From positions 5,794-43,293 of the forward strand of contig JAHBMJ010000387.1 of assembly GCA_018398765.1 (NCBI GenBank): 37,500 nucleotides of DNA, given 5' to 3'. Below the pieces are notes generated by a model. That model was not told where the DNA came from, did not search any database, and worked only from the letters and a program-made list of their open reading frames with translations. The DNA is from Chromera velia. Its lineage: Eukaryota; Sar; Chromeraceae. Shown piece by piece: positions 23,109 through 33,702 of the stretch; position 1 is the stretch's first letter, and every line of letters starts with the position of its first letter. Made by a program: the position numbers and the translations under genes.

Positions 23109-23390
23109 GCAGACGGACAACAGGAAATGATTAACTGCGTCCAACAGAGCAAAAGAAGAGAATCACGGGAAAGGGGCAAAAGAATGAAAGAGAATTCTCG
23201 GAACGATTGAACGAGGGAAAGAAAAAAAGAAACAGTGAGTGCAGGAGGGAGAGAAAGGATCAGTCGGGACAAATCAAAATCGACGTTCTAAGACCACAAC
23301 AGACGCTGAATTGAAGATTCCGATGGTGTTTGTTGTCTCACTGTTCTCTGACAATGTGCAATTACATACACATTCTTCAATATCCCAAGA
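23109..23390. other. 3' flank of the peptidase gene
   Basis: Probably includes the peptidase 3' UTR. No other gene is seen. Confidence 0.4.
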
Positions 23391-23957
23391 TCAGTTCAGT
23401 TCCATGAGTTTCGAAACTGCTCTCGCTAAGTGATCCCTCGTGTCTTCTAACGTTGCGTCGCTTTCCTCTGGTACATGGATGAAAACGCTTCTCGGTGTGA
23501 TCCGGAGGGATCGATAGAGCGCGTAGTTGCACATCAACTTTCCAGCAAAATCACTGACGGGGAAATCTTCAGGGAGGACCAGCCCCGATTTGGCCGTTTC
23601 CTCCTTCCCTTTCTCTTTGTCAATTGGGACCCCTCGCGGCTGGAAACCTTCATTGTCCGCACACTCGAAGTCCATTTCGTTGACACCAGTCCTCTCAATC
23701 TGAACGGAACTCTTTACTTTGTCCCACACCCCCACAGAAATCAAAATATCTTTTTCCACATCCACCTTAGATTTCAATTCCTCGAAATAAGCGCTGATCG
23801 CCTTCACAGAAGAGTACAGGACTTGAAACTTCACCGTGCCTTCCAAGAAGCCCTGCTTCTGGAGAGCTTCTACCGCGAGACCGCTGGGGTTGCCCTCTAT
23901 CGAGAGACCAAACGGCCCGTAGCCTGTCACATACACGCGCCCTTCAAATCGATGCAT
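23391..23957 (-). CDS. pyroglutamyl-peptidase I (peptidase family C15)
   Basis: This cytosolic cysteine peptidase removes N-terminal pyroglutamate from peptides. A single exon encodes 188 residues, slightly shorter than the usual 200-215. Family motifs are in order: VTGYGPFG at 10-17 with Asn23-Pro24 after it (substrate pocket), ISVGVWDKV at 73-81, IERTGVN at 87-93 with the catalytic Glu88, PVSDFAGKLMCNYALYRSL at 133-151 with the catalytic Cys143, and VFIHVPEE at 158-165 with the catalytic His161. The full Glu/Cys/His triad is therefore present and the enzyme is probably active. The start is the ATG giving MHRFEGRVYVTG; the open frame extends 13 codons further but has no earlier ATG. The gene is divergent from the channel gene, with 537 bp between the starts. 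Confidence 0.9.
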   Translation of the reverse strand: MHRFEGRVYVTGYGPFGLSIEGNPSGLAVEALQKQGFLEGTVKFQVLYSSVKAISAYFEELKSKVDVEKDILISVGVWDKVKSSVQIERTGVNEMDFECADNEGFQPRGVPIDKEKGKEETAKSGLVLPEDFPVSDFAGKLMCNYALYRSLRITPRSVFIHVPEESDATLEDTRDHLARAVSKLMELN

Positions 23958-24494
23958 CTCAGGAAAGATCCAAACAGTTGTATGGGTGCTAAGCACAGAA
24001 ATGTTTGAAGTGCGCGAAAGAAGTGGAGAAGAGTACGACGACGCGTGGTTGGTTGGATTAATTGATCAAAGAATGACACTAACTTTGCTCAAGACGTCCA
24101 GCCTTTGGCTACTACTTAGCTTGGCACTGAGACCCTCTTAAAGGGCCTCTTTGTGATGCAGAGACTACAATGTCAAGGTCAGTCATTTTCAAGTCTTTCA
24201 CGTAGCGTTCGCGCTGCGTGCGAAACGCCCGCATGCATATGCTTGTGGGGCACTTACTGGAAAAACGGGTGTAAACTGCGTCGGTGAGTCGACGGAGAGA
24301 GTGCATGTGATCATGGCATCATTATGCATTGCTCTGACGTTGCGTCATATTTTGTATGTGTGTGCACAAACCCCCACATGGCAGGTTGCCGCTGTCTCAG
24401 TTGGTGCGGGTCGGGGTCGGTTGTGAAGTTCTAGATATCCTCTCGTCTTTGTGTGCTCAACGCCAGTGTGGAGACGGCCGGAGATCTAACTGGA
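23958..24494. promoter_or_regulatory. shared head-to-head promoter region, peptidase / channel
   Basis: 537 bp separate two divergent start codons. It contains GCATGCATATGC at about 24231, of the same motif type as the 871-949 cluster. No TATA box is obvious. A promoter role is inferred from position. Confidence 0.4.
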
Positions 24495-26347
24495 ATGATG
24501 TCACAGGGTGGAGAGAGAGGCGAGAGTCGAGCCGCGACTCGAGGAGAGTTCAGGGGGCACCGCATACTCGACAGTCCCTTTACTGATTATGACAGCACAG
24601 CCCGGCAGAACCCCTCAAGGGCAGGAAGGCAGAACTCCCTGAGCGACGGTCTTCAGGCCCTTCGTGCTGGCGGTCTAAAGAAGTACGGGTTTCTGCTCAG
24701 TAAGCTGGGCGAGGAGGAGGGGGGGGCGGGGATTCAGTATTCTGTCCCTCCCGCATTCTCGAAAAATGGCGACAAGGGTGAAGGAGAAATGGGAGCGGGT
24801 GACAAGAAAGAGGAAAAGAAGCGTGAGGTCTCGGGGTGGAGTCGTGCCGTCTCCTTTTACAACCGTGCCGTCTCCTTTTTTTCTTCCTTTGGGTGTGAGG
24901 CAACAATGTGGTTCCCGACCACGGCAAACATCGGCTGCATCCTTTTGGATGCCTGGTTATCTTCCGAGATTGTTGCAAGGGAAGTCAAGGACGAAAACTC
25001 TCCCTTGGACGAGATAGTGTTCGCTCTCCGGGTTTACCAAATAGGTGAGTCAGTCAGTCGGTCTCAGTCAATCAGTTGGCGCTCTGCTCAATCGATCGAT
25101 CAATGGGCTGCTCTTCTTACTTTTCGAAATCTTTTTTTTTGCCTTTCGAATGGATCTGCCCCTCTTCTTCTTTTTCCACCTGCATACATAGCTCAGAAAA
25201 CACTAAACCCATTCGGTCTATCGAATGAGCCTGAATGCCTTCTGTTTCTCCTTTTTCTGCAGCCTTCCTGCACATATACTTTGTCGAGGTATTGGTCAAG
25301 TATGCCTTCAGACCCCGTCTGATCTGCAAAAGCTTCTACAATGTGAGTCTTCGAACCGCGCAGACCAAATGCATGGAAAGGCGCAAGTGCGAGAAGATGG
25401 CGAGACTCTTTTCAAAGAAGTGTGAAGTAGACATTCGAAGAGAGAAGAAACATAGTCCGACAGATCAGCACGCAGACTGGCAGGGGGGTCGAGGAACCGA
25501 GACAAAGGCACAGGCACCAGCAGGCTTGGGGAGGGAACCGAAAGAACTGCCAACTGTAAAGGGACGAAAAATATGCTTTCAGCCTCGACGATGAGATCAC
25601 AACTTTTTTCTTTTACGTATTCTTGCATGCAGTGGTTCGACTTGATTGTGGCTCTGGGTTCTGAAGCGCTCTGGCTTGCTGGTCTCGCGGATGGGCGCAC
25701 AGACGGTTCTTCCTGCATGCTCGAATCTGTTGCGCGCAAGCTGCCGGTCTTTCGCATTGTGCGTCCGACCCAGGTGATTGCCTTCTTTGCCTGGCAGTCG
25801 AGGACACGGGAGCTTTGGCTGTTGTTGATGGCGCTGGGCACTTCTCTCCGTATTTTGTTCTTCGGCGTGGCGATCTTCGTGCTTCTCTGCCTGGCGTTTG
25901 GGTCCGTGATCACGAGCATAGTCAACACGAACACGGCAGAGTTCCCCTCTCGGGCGTGTGTGTACTACACCGAAAGGGATGATGAATGGGGAAAGGAGGG
26001 GGAAAGGAGGGGGGACAGTCGGGAAGCAGTGTGTGATTGATTCAGTGAAGAAGAGCTGATGTGCCGAAGATGCGAGTCAAGCGGGCCCTTTCCTCCTTCC
26101 TCTGTTCCTCGATTGATTGTTGCAAGCAGGCATGACTCGAGATTGCGAGGACACCGTGACACAATTAATTGAGGAAAACGACTTGCGATGGAAGCTCCAG
26201 ACACAGAACAGTGAGGTCGGGAGATGTCTGACCTGCCAGCACTTCTTCTACATCGGGCATTCATTCGTCTCCTTTTTGCACCTGATCACACTTGAGAACT
26301 GGCCTGAGATTGTTTGGCCCCTCGTCAGGCGGTCAGTCAGTCAGCCT

Positions 26348-26380
<33 letters not shown>

Positions 26381-26549
26381 GCCTCCACCTGTCTATCTTC
26401 TTGTCTCCCTTTCTTCGCTTGGCTCCTCCTTCCTCCCTTCCTTCCTTTCTTTCTTTCTTTCTTTCTTTTCTTTCTTTCTTTCTTCCCCCCCTCCCTCCCT
26501 CCCTCCCTTCTTCTTTCCTTTCTTCCATCCATCCTTCCTCCCTTCCTTC

Positions 26550-26586
<37 letters not shown>

Positions 26587-26633
26587 CCCCCTCCCTCCCT
26601 CCCTCCCTTCTTCTTTCCTTTCTTCCATCCATC

Positions 26634-26670
<37 letters not shown>

Positions 26671-28408
26671 CTCCCTCCCTTCTTCTTTCCTTTCTTCCAT
26701 CCATCCATCCTTCGTTCTTTCTTTCTTTGCTTCGGCTCTGCTTCCTTCCTTCTTTGTATCTTCGTCTCTTGCATTCCTCCTCTCCGGCATCCGCAACGTT
26801 GTCTAGCGAGATTGATTGTGATTCCCCGTAGTCAGTCACTCCAGAAAGCCGCGCTTTCATTCAGATGCTCACTCAGCAGATGAGACTTCTTGCCTCTCCC
26901 TGACTCCCCGCGGAAGTCTTGAATGTCGAATCTTGCAGGTATTGGTGGACAGGCATTTTCTTCGGGCTGTTTCTTTCCATCTCGGCGTATGCTGTTGTGA
27001 ACCTCCTCACGGCAGTTCTGGTTGATTCCGCTCTCGTGGTGCGTCTCTTCGTTTCCTTCATCAAACTGCTTTTCTTTCCTCTTTCTACTCCTTTTCATTC
27101 CTGTCTACACACAATTGAGACCGACCTCTGACCATGGGGGAGATTTGTTGTTTTTCATGATTCTCCAGTTCATTCCGTCTTGAGAGGCCACTGAGGACCT
27201 CTGTCCCTATGCGAAATGGTCTCATTCTTCTTCCTTTGCTCTCCGTCTTTCTGCTTCGATTAAATTCTACCAGTCCACGCTTGAAGAAGCGGCTAGATTC
27301 AAGACAGACGCTTTCTTTCTTGCCTGCCTGCCTTCCTCTTCCCTGCCTGCCCTCCCCTCCCCTACAGGTCCCTGGAGGTTCCAGTTTGATGGACAGGGTC
27401 GAGACCCTCAGAGCTCTCGACGTCCTCTCCAAGATTCTTCCCGAACCGGATTCTGATTCTCCCCCTCCCCCTCCCTCCCAGGCAGCTGGAGAGGGACGGA
27501 CCGGAACCGTGACACTGTCAAATACGGGAACGCAACCTCCGCAGGCACAGACGAGCACGACGACTCCAGCCGTTGCAGACGGAGAGCGAGAAAATACCTC
27601 CCGATCATTGTCCCAGGGCCTAGATGACACCCTAGTTCACAGGTATACCCCCGAAGCATCAGGGGGTCTTGCTGGAGACCTAGAGCAGAGGTCAGAGCCT
27701 CTGCCGGCTGGGGCCGCTGCAGAGACTAGAGAAATGACCCGAGAGGACGAAACCACCGATGCGCGTTCAAGTTCCCGCCGTCGCACAGTCTCCATGAAGA
27801 CTAACGAGTCCCCTCCCACTGACTCGACCGACCAAGAGTGCCCCCTTACAGGAAGACAGATCACATGGGCGATGCTGTCAAAGATTCTGTCGTTGAGCCA
27901 TCAACCCCCCGATGACAGAGACCGCTGTTCTGTCCAGGGAAAGAAATTAGATTTAAAGTCTGTCAAAAAGATGAAGACTCTTCTGGACAGATTTGGGCTT
28001 GACGAGAATGACATGCGTCGTGTGTACGACTACAGTCTGTTTGAGCATTATCCGCTGACTGCCGAGACGGTGAGCCTGTGTCAGGATGAGCATCCCGGAG
28101 TTCCTCTCTATGTTCTCACGCAGAATATGCAGAGATTCAAGGGAAAGGGCAGCGCATCTCCAAGGGAGATTCTGGATGTTCTGTCGAGAATTCCATCCAT
28201 CCACCGTCACATTGTGTGTCTAGAGGGGCGGATGAAGCAGATGGAGACGCAGATGGAGGCCAACACAGAGCTTGTGCGTCAGATTAAGAATATGCTCGAA
28301 TCTCAGAGCCAGAATGGGGAGGGGCAAAAGGAGAAGCAGAAAGTTGCGCAGGCAGCAGCAATGAACAAGGGCAGTAGCAGCAGTACGAACAAAGGCACCA
28401 ATGCATGA
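24495..28408 (+). CDS. single-domain (6TM) voltage-gated cation channel
   Basis: Six exons (24495-25044, 25263-25342, 25633-26017, 26130-26331, 26939-27038, 27368-28408) join in phase to 785 residues. One ion-transport domain is present. S1 is at about 140-160; S2 at 174-199 (Glu192); S3 at 211-228 (Asp213). S4 is [11 protein letters not shown] at 245-255 with few gating charges, and S5 at 271-304. The pore is [20 protein letters not shown] at 383-402 with filter TLENW, and S6 is [20 protein letters not shown] at 408-427. The filter has the one-Glu form of Na/Ca channels (compare TLESW of bacterial NaV). One domain implies assembly as a tetramer, as in bacterial NaV and the diatom EukCat type. 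The 138-residue N-terminus and 345-residue C-terminus are unlike known domains; residues about 718-755 look coiled-coil. The gtcggg donor at 26018 is the weakest border. Ion selectivity is unproven. Confidence 0.85.
26347..26750. repeat. pyrimidine minisatellite with 100-bp period in channel intron 4
   Basis: (CT)n, then repeated blocks of CTTT units, C-runs, CCCT units and CCATCCATCC. The C-run blocks at about 26484 and 26584 are exactly 100 bp apart; a shortened third block starts at about 26666. It sits between the pore exon and the S6 exon. Confidence 0.9.
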
Positions 28409-29018
28409 GAGAAAGACGAACGAAAAGACAGTGAGATGAATCATGAATGGATGTCCGGTTCCCGATCGATGATTGGGAGATGAAAAGATCGGAGGGGTAA
28501 GGTTGAGAGCTTGAGTGAGTCAGAGTGGGTCACTGGGGATCATGTGGACCGGTAGGAGTCAGGTTGTTGATGAAGTTTGCTCTTTTTCGTGAACATTGGC
28601 TACTTTCTCTTTTGTCAAGATTTTTCGCCTCCTCTGAACTTCTATTTAACCAAGAGACAGATAAAGAAGCACACTTATTGCCGGCCAACGGGCTTGCACC
28701 TTCAAATGATAAGCCTGTATCTTCGCAGCTTTTTCTCTTCGATGTCCATCCTTAACGCTCACTCTTCTCGCACTCGTCGAATAGTGTGTGAAAGATAATT
28801 GTAGTCATTCGATGCCAGTGCATGTGGTTGTCTCTCTTTTTCAGCGTTCTTCTGAAAAGTAACGGGAAAAGGGTGCAGATCAATCTTTTCGGTGATGCAG
28901 AGCTGTAGTATAGAGCCGACGTAGATCTTAAACTATGTATTCTATTGATCCAGTTCTTCTTCCCCCGACTTCATACCTTGGCGTACTACCGATCGAGTAC
29001 TATAATTCGTATAAACTG
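28409..29018. other. 3' flank of channel gene, no gene seen
   Basis: Likely 3' UTR and intergenic DNA, grading into AT-rich sequence. Short ORFs are unconvincing. Confidence 0.4.
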
Positions 29019-29387
29019 CTTTCTCGCTAGGGGTAATTTTCAAAAAAAAAAAAATACAGTCTCCAGGGCATTTTTTTTTTTTTTTTGCTTTTCGATGACG
29101 ACCTTCCTGGTGACCTTCATCAAGACATAACAAACATATACAACACCTTGCAACACAAAAGCAACATGTACAGTTGTATAACAGTGCAACAACATTGATT
29201 CATCATTATAACAAAGAAACAATAGTATAACATCATTTAAACAACATTTGTTGATTCATGCAACACATCAACAACACTTTAACAACACTTTTTAGTTTTA
29301 CACCAGAAAAAAAAATAAAAAAATAAAAAATACTGATCGACCAATGATCATGCATTTTTTTTAAAAAAATTACCCCTAGATTTCTCG
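29019..29387. mobile_element. 353-bp inverted-repeat element with 8-bp target duplication
   Basis: The ends CTAGGGGTAATTTT (from 29027) and AAAATTACCCCTAG (to 29379) are perfectly inverted. The flanks CTTTCTCG (29019-29026) and ATTTCTCG (29380-29387) are direct repeats with one mismatch. The interior is A/T-rich and full of CAACA/CAACAC units, with no coding capacity. An 8-bp duplication would suit a hAT-type MITE; this is inferred. Confidence 0.72.
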
Positions 29388-30473
29388 TAAGGTATTAACT
29401 ATGGTAGTATTAGTAAAAAGAATATTTGAATTAATTTGAATATGGGAATACTCGCAGTCCATTACTAGATATCGGTTTGCTAGTCGGTTTGCATAGCGTA
29501 TTGAAGGGATACATAATAAAAGCATGCATCTCAAACTAGATCTAGAACATTCTGGAACTAGATTTGAAAATAACTTAAAGTATCAGCGAGATCATGGCAT
29601 GATTGGCATTATTTGTAGCTTGCTTATACAGAGAGAATAAAACTATTATATATTCTAGTATAGTGCGCAAGAGCTCTGCTAGCAGCTCTGATGAGATGAC
29701 GCTATAGAGATGAGATGACAAAACTATGAGTTAACCCAGTAACCATCGTGACCCAATGGCTAAGGGCAGCCTGAGTTTGTGAACATTCAAGTGATATTGC
29801 AAAGCTACTAAGGAGTGAGTGCTAGAGTGAGTGTTTGAATTTTTAGAATAAAATTTATAAAAAAGAGCACGGCTCAGAACGCTAAGCAATTACTGACCTA
29901 AAGCAGCCGAACCTACTAGTAGAGCCGAACTTTAGGACTACTGGGCCTAGTACTGGCTAGCAAGACACTGCTATCTAGTAATATTAACATCACTAAGCAC
30001 TATTGTAGTAGTAGTTGAAGTAGTAGCAGAAAATTAGATCTAAAACTATAGCATTACATAAACCTATAAATACCTATAAAGAATAAATTGTATGGCTTAT
30101 AGGATTTAAACAGTCACAATATCAAGAAAAATTGTTAAAAAATGATTGTAAAATACGAAGTATAACATGTGTTAATCTAAATAAACTATTAGTATTTGAA
30201 TTATCAATTATTGAATATAAGAAACATAAATTTATTGCTGATTAGAAACTTTAGTTAACTACTATACGATATACTAGACGATATAGTTATCACAATAAAT
30301 ACTGTGTGCAGTTTGAAAAAGAGACGTGTTAAATTGTTGAAGAATGAGTTCGCAACGCGATCCTTCTAGCTATTCTTTCGTCGTTCATGTTCAATTTTTT
30401 TTTTCTGTCATATTTTTTATTCGGATCTCTGTTTTTCAAATATTTGGAAACGTCCGCCCTTCCCGCTTGCACC
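29388..30473. other. AT-rich island, no gene seen
   Basis: Strongly AT-rich sequence with many TAGTA/CTAG words. I see no coding exon, tRNA or rRNA. Confidence 0.5.
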
Positions 30474-32493
30474 TCAGATGTCCCAAGGCTCGGGCTCGAT
30501 CTGATCAGTCTCCAGCTGCCGCATGAAGTCTGCCAACAGGTTTGGCTGTTGCAAATGCAGCAAATAGCAGTGAAAGGAGCAGATCGATCGCGGGATTCAA
30601 AATCTGCACTATCAGATAGCGCCTGGGTACCTACCGGAATCGCGCCTGGGTACCTCTTGTCGATGTTCTGGAGCATGAAGGTGTACAGCTTCACCTGTGG
30701 GAGGAATCAAACAACGGCAATCAGGCAACCAAACACTTGCGTCGCGCTTTTAATACGCACCAGTTTGAATACGCACCTGAGAGCCTCTGCTAGATATGTC
30801 ACTTTCCCCGACGGCGAACTGAATGACGTTGGTGCCCCGCCCGTGCTCAGCTTGGCTGCATCGCACTCATCCACCAACACCCAAGGACCATTCCGTCTGT
30901 CTGACAAATTCTGACAAGTGAATGCACAAACTGTCTTCTTTTGAGTGACAACTGCGGGACATGCTGACAAGGCATCCAAGGCATCTTTGTCGTAGGCGTA
31001 ACCGTTCTCATCTCGAGAGAACTCATCGGAGTTCGCCTCGGTGATCTCCTTCAGGGTGAAAGGACACATCTGCAGAAGAGCAAGCTTCGTGGTCACACTG
31101 CGTGATTCATGAAGCTACAGCGACTCTGAGGCCGGAGTTCAGCATGTGGAGATTTTGGCCGACATTCTTGTTGATATTGGAGTTCATCATGTCCACATGG
31201 AGTCGACGAAGAGCTTTTCTTGCGTTTGTCTTCTCTTCACTCTCGTCTTCGGGCTTCACCCGCCTTGCGTAGCCAAAGAAGTTGAAGTTGACAGCAATGG
31301 CAACCAGGACGACGAAAGAGAAAACAGAGGCAATGACGATCGCTTGAATCTTCAGTCGCGGCGGGTTCAAAGGAAGCATCAAGCGAGAGGCGACCATATC
31401 GATTGACTGAGAAAGGCCATCGTAGTCAGTCAGAGAGTTCTCCATCGTCTTGCCCAGCTGCGCAATGAAACGGCTGCACGGACACAAACATTGTGCGGCT
31501 GATGGGATGGCACTGCAACTTCTGCCACGGAGAGCAGTCTTGCCCACCTGTAAATCTTCCAAGATAGCGCAGGCTCCACTCCTTTTCCCCCTGTGTACAT
31601 CAACGCGATTGGAGGTTAAAGCGTGAAGAGAACGTAGGTATTTGCATGATAACCCAGAGGAGCGGACGTACAAATGGCGGACAGCTTTTTGCTTTCCTTG
31701 TCGTAAGCCAAAACCACGCCATCATTGCAAGCTGCAGCAGAAAGAGACCAGGCAGAAGGAGTTTGGGTACAAACCTTTCCACCGGGCTTTGCGGGTCGTT
31801 AGATCTGATGGCTGACCACCTCCAAGCGCCATGGTCTTCTTCAGATGCACGACAAGATCGTCAGTATCAAGTCCCGAGCCGAGCCCTCGTGTGAGAGCGA
31901 GAACGATCTGTTGTAGAACATAAAGGCGCTGAGTCAAATGCTCTCCTCACGGGATGGTTTTGGCGGGACAAGAAAGCGAGAACTACCTCGTAGGGCTTCC
32001 TCTTCGACCCGCATTTGTGTTTCAGCGTGTCCCGAAGCCCTTCGATCTTCTTGTCAAGTAAGTTCCCGTCTTCTCTCTGATTGAGGAGAGCGCACACTTT
32101 GAGAGTTCCCTTCCGCGCCGGACATGTTCTGGAAAGCAAGCTGCTGAGCTGACCGTCAAAATGTGGTCCTGCAAATGCCATGGAGTAGAGTGATTCGGAA
32201 GGATTGGGAAAGAATTGGGGACCGCCGACATTCGTAAGTTCAGAAGCGCTTACCGGATCGCAGACAAATGCGATGGGGTATTCGCCACGACCACATCGTG
32301 ATGCTCCGATTTCAGTTTGAGGGTTGGGATACTGGTCAAGAGGAGTTCCTGATCTCGAGATCAGTCTGCCCTCTCGAATCCGTTCAGCGATCGAAGCTTG
32401 GTCTTCCGCATCTACAACGACACGATTTGAGTGACGTGCAGCTCCCAGGAGAACTGCCAGTGCAATCAGCAGCAAAAATAGAGGACAACGCAT
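30474..32493 (-). CDS. secreted/membrane TPM-domain protein with Cys-containing cytosolic tail
   Basis: Exons 32493-31987, 31907-31775, 31731-31672, 31590-31548, 31473-31119, 31069-30761, 30694-30631 and 30529-30474 join in phase to 508 residues. Introns are only 43-101 bp. A 54-bp in-frame intron inside exon 1 (about 32222-32169, donor gtcccc) is optional. Order: signal peptide MRCPLFLLLIALAVLLGA; TPM domain (TLP18.3/Psb32/MOLO-1 family) at about 55-275, with SRCGRGEYPIAFVCDP, KVCALLNQ, CNDGVVLAYDKESKKLSAI and WGKGVEPALSWKIYSRFIAQ; transmembrane segment at about 290-310; basic/acidic tail; then a 140-residue region with Cys368, 403, 414 and 418 that I do not recognise, distantly like a U-box or zinc-binding fold. 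TPM proteins act in photosystem II repair or as receptor accessory factors; the role here is unknown. The link to the tail depends on a 49-bp intron at 31118-31070; without it the protein stops at 31107. Confidence 0.7.
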
Positions 32494-32887
32494 CCCCTCA
32501 AAGGGTTTCCGCGTCTGAAACACGGATGACAACGGACCCTGCCACTCAGTTGGCAATCAATGGCGATCGGTCGAGCGACAGGAAGACACGCCCTGCGGCT
32601 CGCTGAATGTCTGAGGTCGAACCGACCGCAAGGACGATCCACAATTAATGATCCAAACTGCATGATTCGAACGCGAAAAGTGTGTCTGTATTGCTAAATT
32701 AATTCAAGTTGTGTATCGATTGATATATATATATATATACATTTTTTAAATGTTTAATATATATTAATATTATACATTTTTTTAAAATATTTAAAAAGTT
32801 GGTGTTCCGTGACACACCAAACAGTTTTGGGTGCATGAGTGCCTCGAAATGTGCGGCCAGCTTAATTAATTAATTCGCAAATTAATC
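32494..32887. other. 5' flank of TPM gene and AT-rich spacer
   Basis: Probably includes the TPM promoter. (TA)n and T-run sequence at 32715-32800 leads into the repeat element. No gene is seen. Confidence 0.4.
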
Positions 32888-33560
32888 GCCTCGGGGGGCA
32901 GCTCAGCTCTGCTGAGATCAGCCGAGAGGCCCTGAGATCGCACGCACTCGCATAACGCATTTTTTCATTTTGGGGGGGGGGGAATCGGTTCTGTCTCTGT
33001 CGCGGTTGGTCGGTGTCGCCCGAGTTCTAAAATGTGCCCCTCAAGCAACTCGTACAGAGCCGTGATCGCGTGTGTCTTACTTACTTTGCATATATGCGTG
33101 CCCCTCAATACCCCTCAAGAACCTCCCTGAACCTAAGTGTCACTTAAAAAAATATAATCAAGATGATCTCTATTTGCGGGATCGTTTTTCAAGAGACCGT
33201 CCATGCTTGTGGTGTACACGGTCAAGATACCATCCAGATATACGGCCTTGGCTTTTAAGACACCGTAAATGATCCACGCCTGGGACACAGACTTTCAAGC
33301 TTATCCAAAAATGCGGCTTTAACTTTTAAGTGGTAGTTAGGTTTAGGGAGGTCCCTTCAAGTAACTCGTACAAGTTGCACATGCATATACGATGCGCGTG
33401 GTCTCGAAAAGCATATACTTCACGCGTATTGCCGTGGCCCCCGCCCTATGGCAATATACAAAACATGCCTAAGCCCCCGATGATGTGCACTAATCAAATA
33501 TGAGCAGACCCCCTAAATAGCCCCCCGAGGCACTTCCCCAACTGGTTGGGTGTATCCCGT
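32885..33560. mobile_element. host element copy A, interrupted by MITE copy 2
   Basis: Direct repeat of copy B (33703-34380), similar over its whole length apart from the inserts. Near its ends are GCCTCGGGGGGC (32888) and the inverted GCCCCCCGAGGC (33520-33531), a perfect 12-bp terminal-type inverted repeat. About 30 bp of shared sequence continue past the right inverted repeat. Without the MITE and its duplication the unit between the inverted repeats is about 400 bp. It has no coding capacity. A non-autonomous DNA transposon is likely, but no clear target duplication was found. Confidence 0.65.
33111..33361. mobile_element. MITE copy 2, nested in host element A
   Basis: The element is 33120-33352 (233 bp), with flanks CCCCTCAAG (33111-33119) and CCCTTCAAG (33353-33361), one mismatch. 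The empty site is seen in host copy B, where CCCCTCAAG occurs once (about 34171-34179). Ends ACCTCCCTGAACCTAAGTGT and, inverted, ACCTCCCTAAACCTAACTAC form an imperfect terminal repeat of about 25 bp. Confidence 0.9.
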
Positions 33561-33702
33561 TATATGTAACGGTCTAGGTAGAATGCATGGGGGTGGGGGA
33601 CTCCTGTACAAGAGATGCTCTGCAAACCGCAGCCCCGCAGGCCAAGAGTCTACCACAATACAATACAATACAAAACAATAATATATTAATATATATATAC
33701 CG

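Noticed and set aside
22217-23130. Plus-strand Lys/Glu/Arg-rich ORFs
   Set aside because: Same purine repeat read on the other strand; open because GAAA units contain no stop codon.
22169-23272. Minus-strand ORF of 367 residues, rich in Phe, Leu and Ser
   Set aside because: It is a translation of the CTTT/CT repeat in one frame; the other frames are equally open. No domain and no unique sequence except short ends.
24112-24306. 64-residue minus-strand ORF upstream of the peptidase
   Set aside because: It lies in the divergent promoter, resembles nothing and has no splice link to the peptidase start.
26117-26883. Long ORFs through the pore exon into Ser/Phe/Leu repeat
   Set aside because: Only 26130-26331 is exon. 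The rest is intronic repeat, as shown by the phase-matched gtcagt donor and the S6 exon at 26939.
32169-32254. 85-bp intron in the first TPM exon with the good gtaagc donor
   Set aside because: Splicing it would shift the frame and reach a stop. Either no intron or a 54-bp in-frame one keeps the TPM domain.
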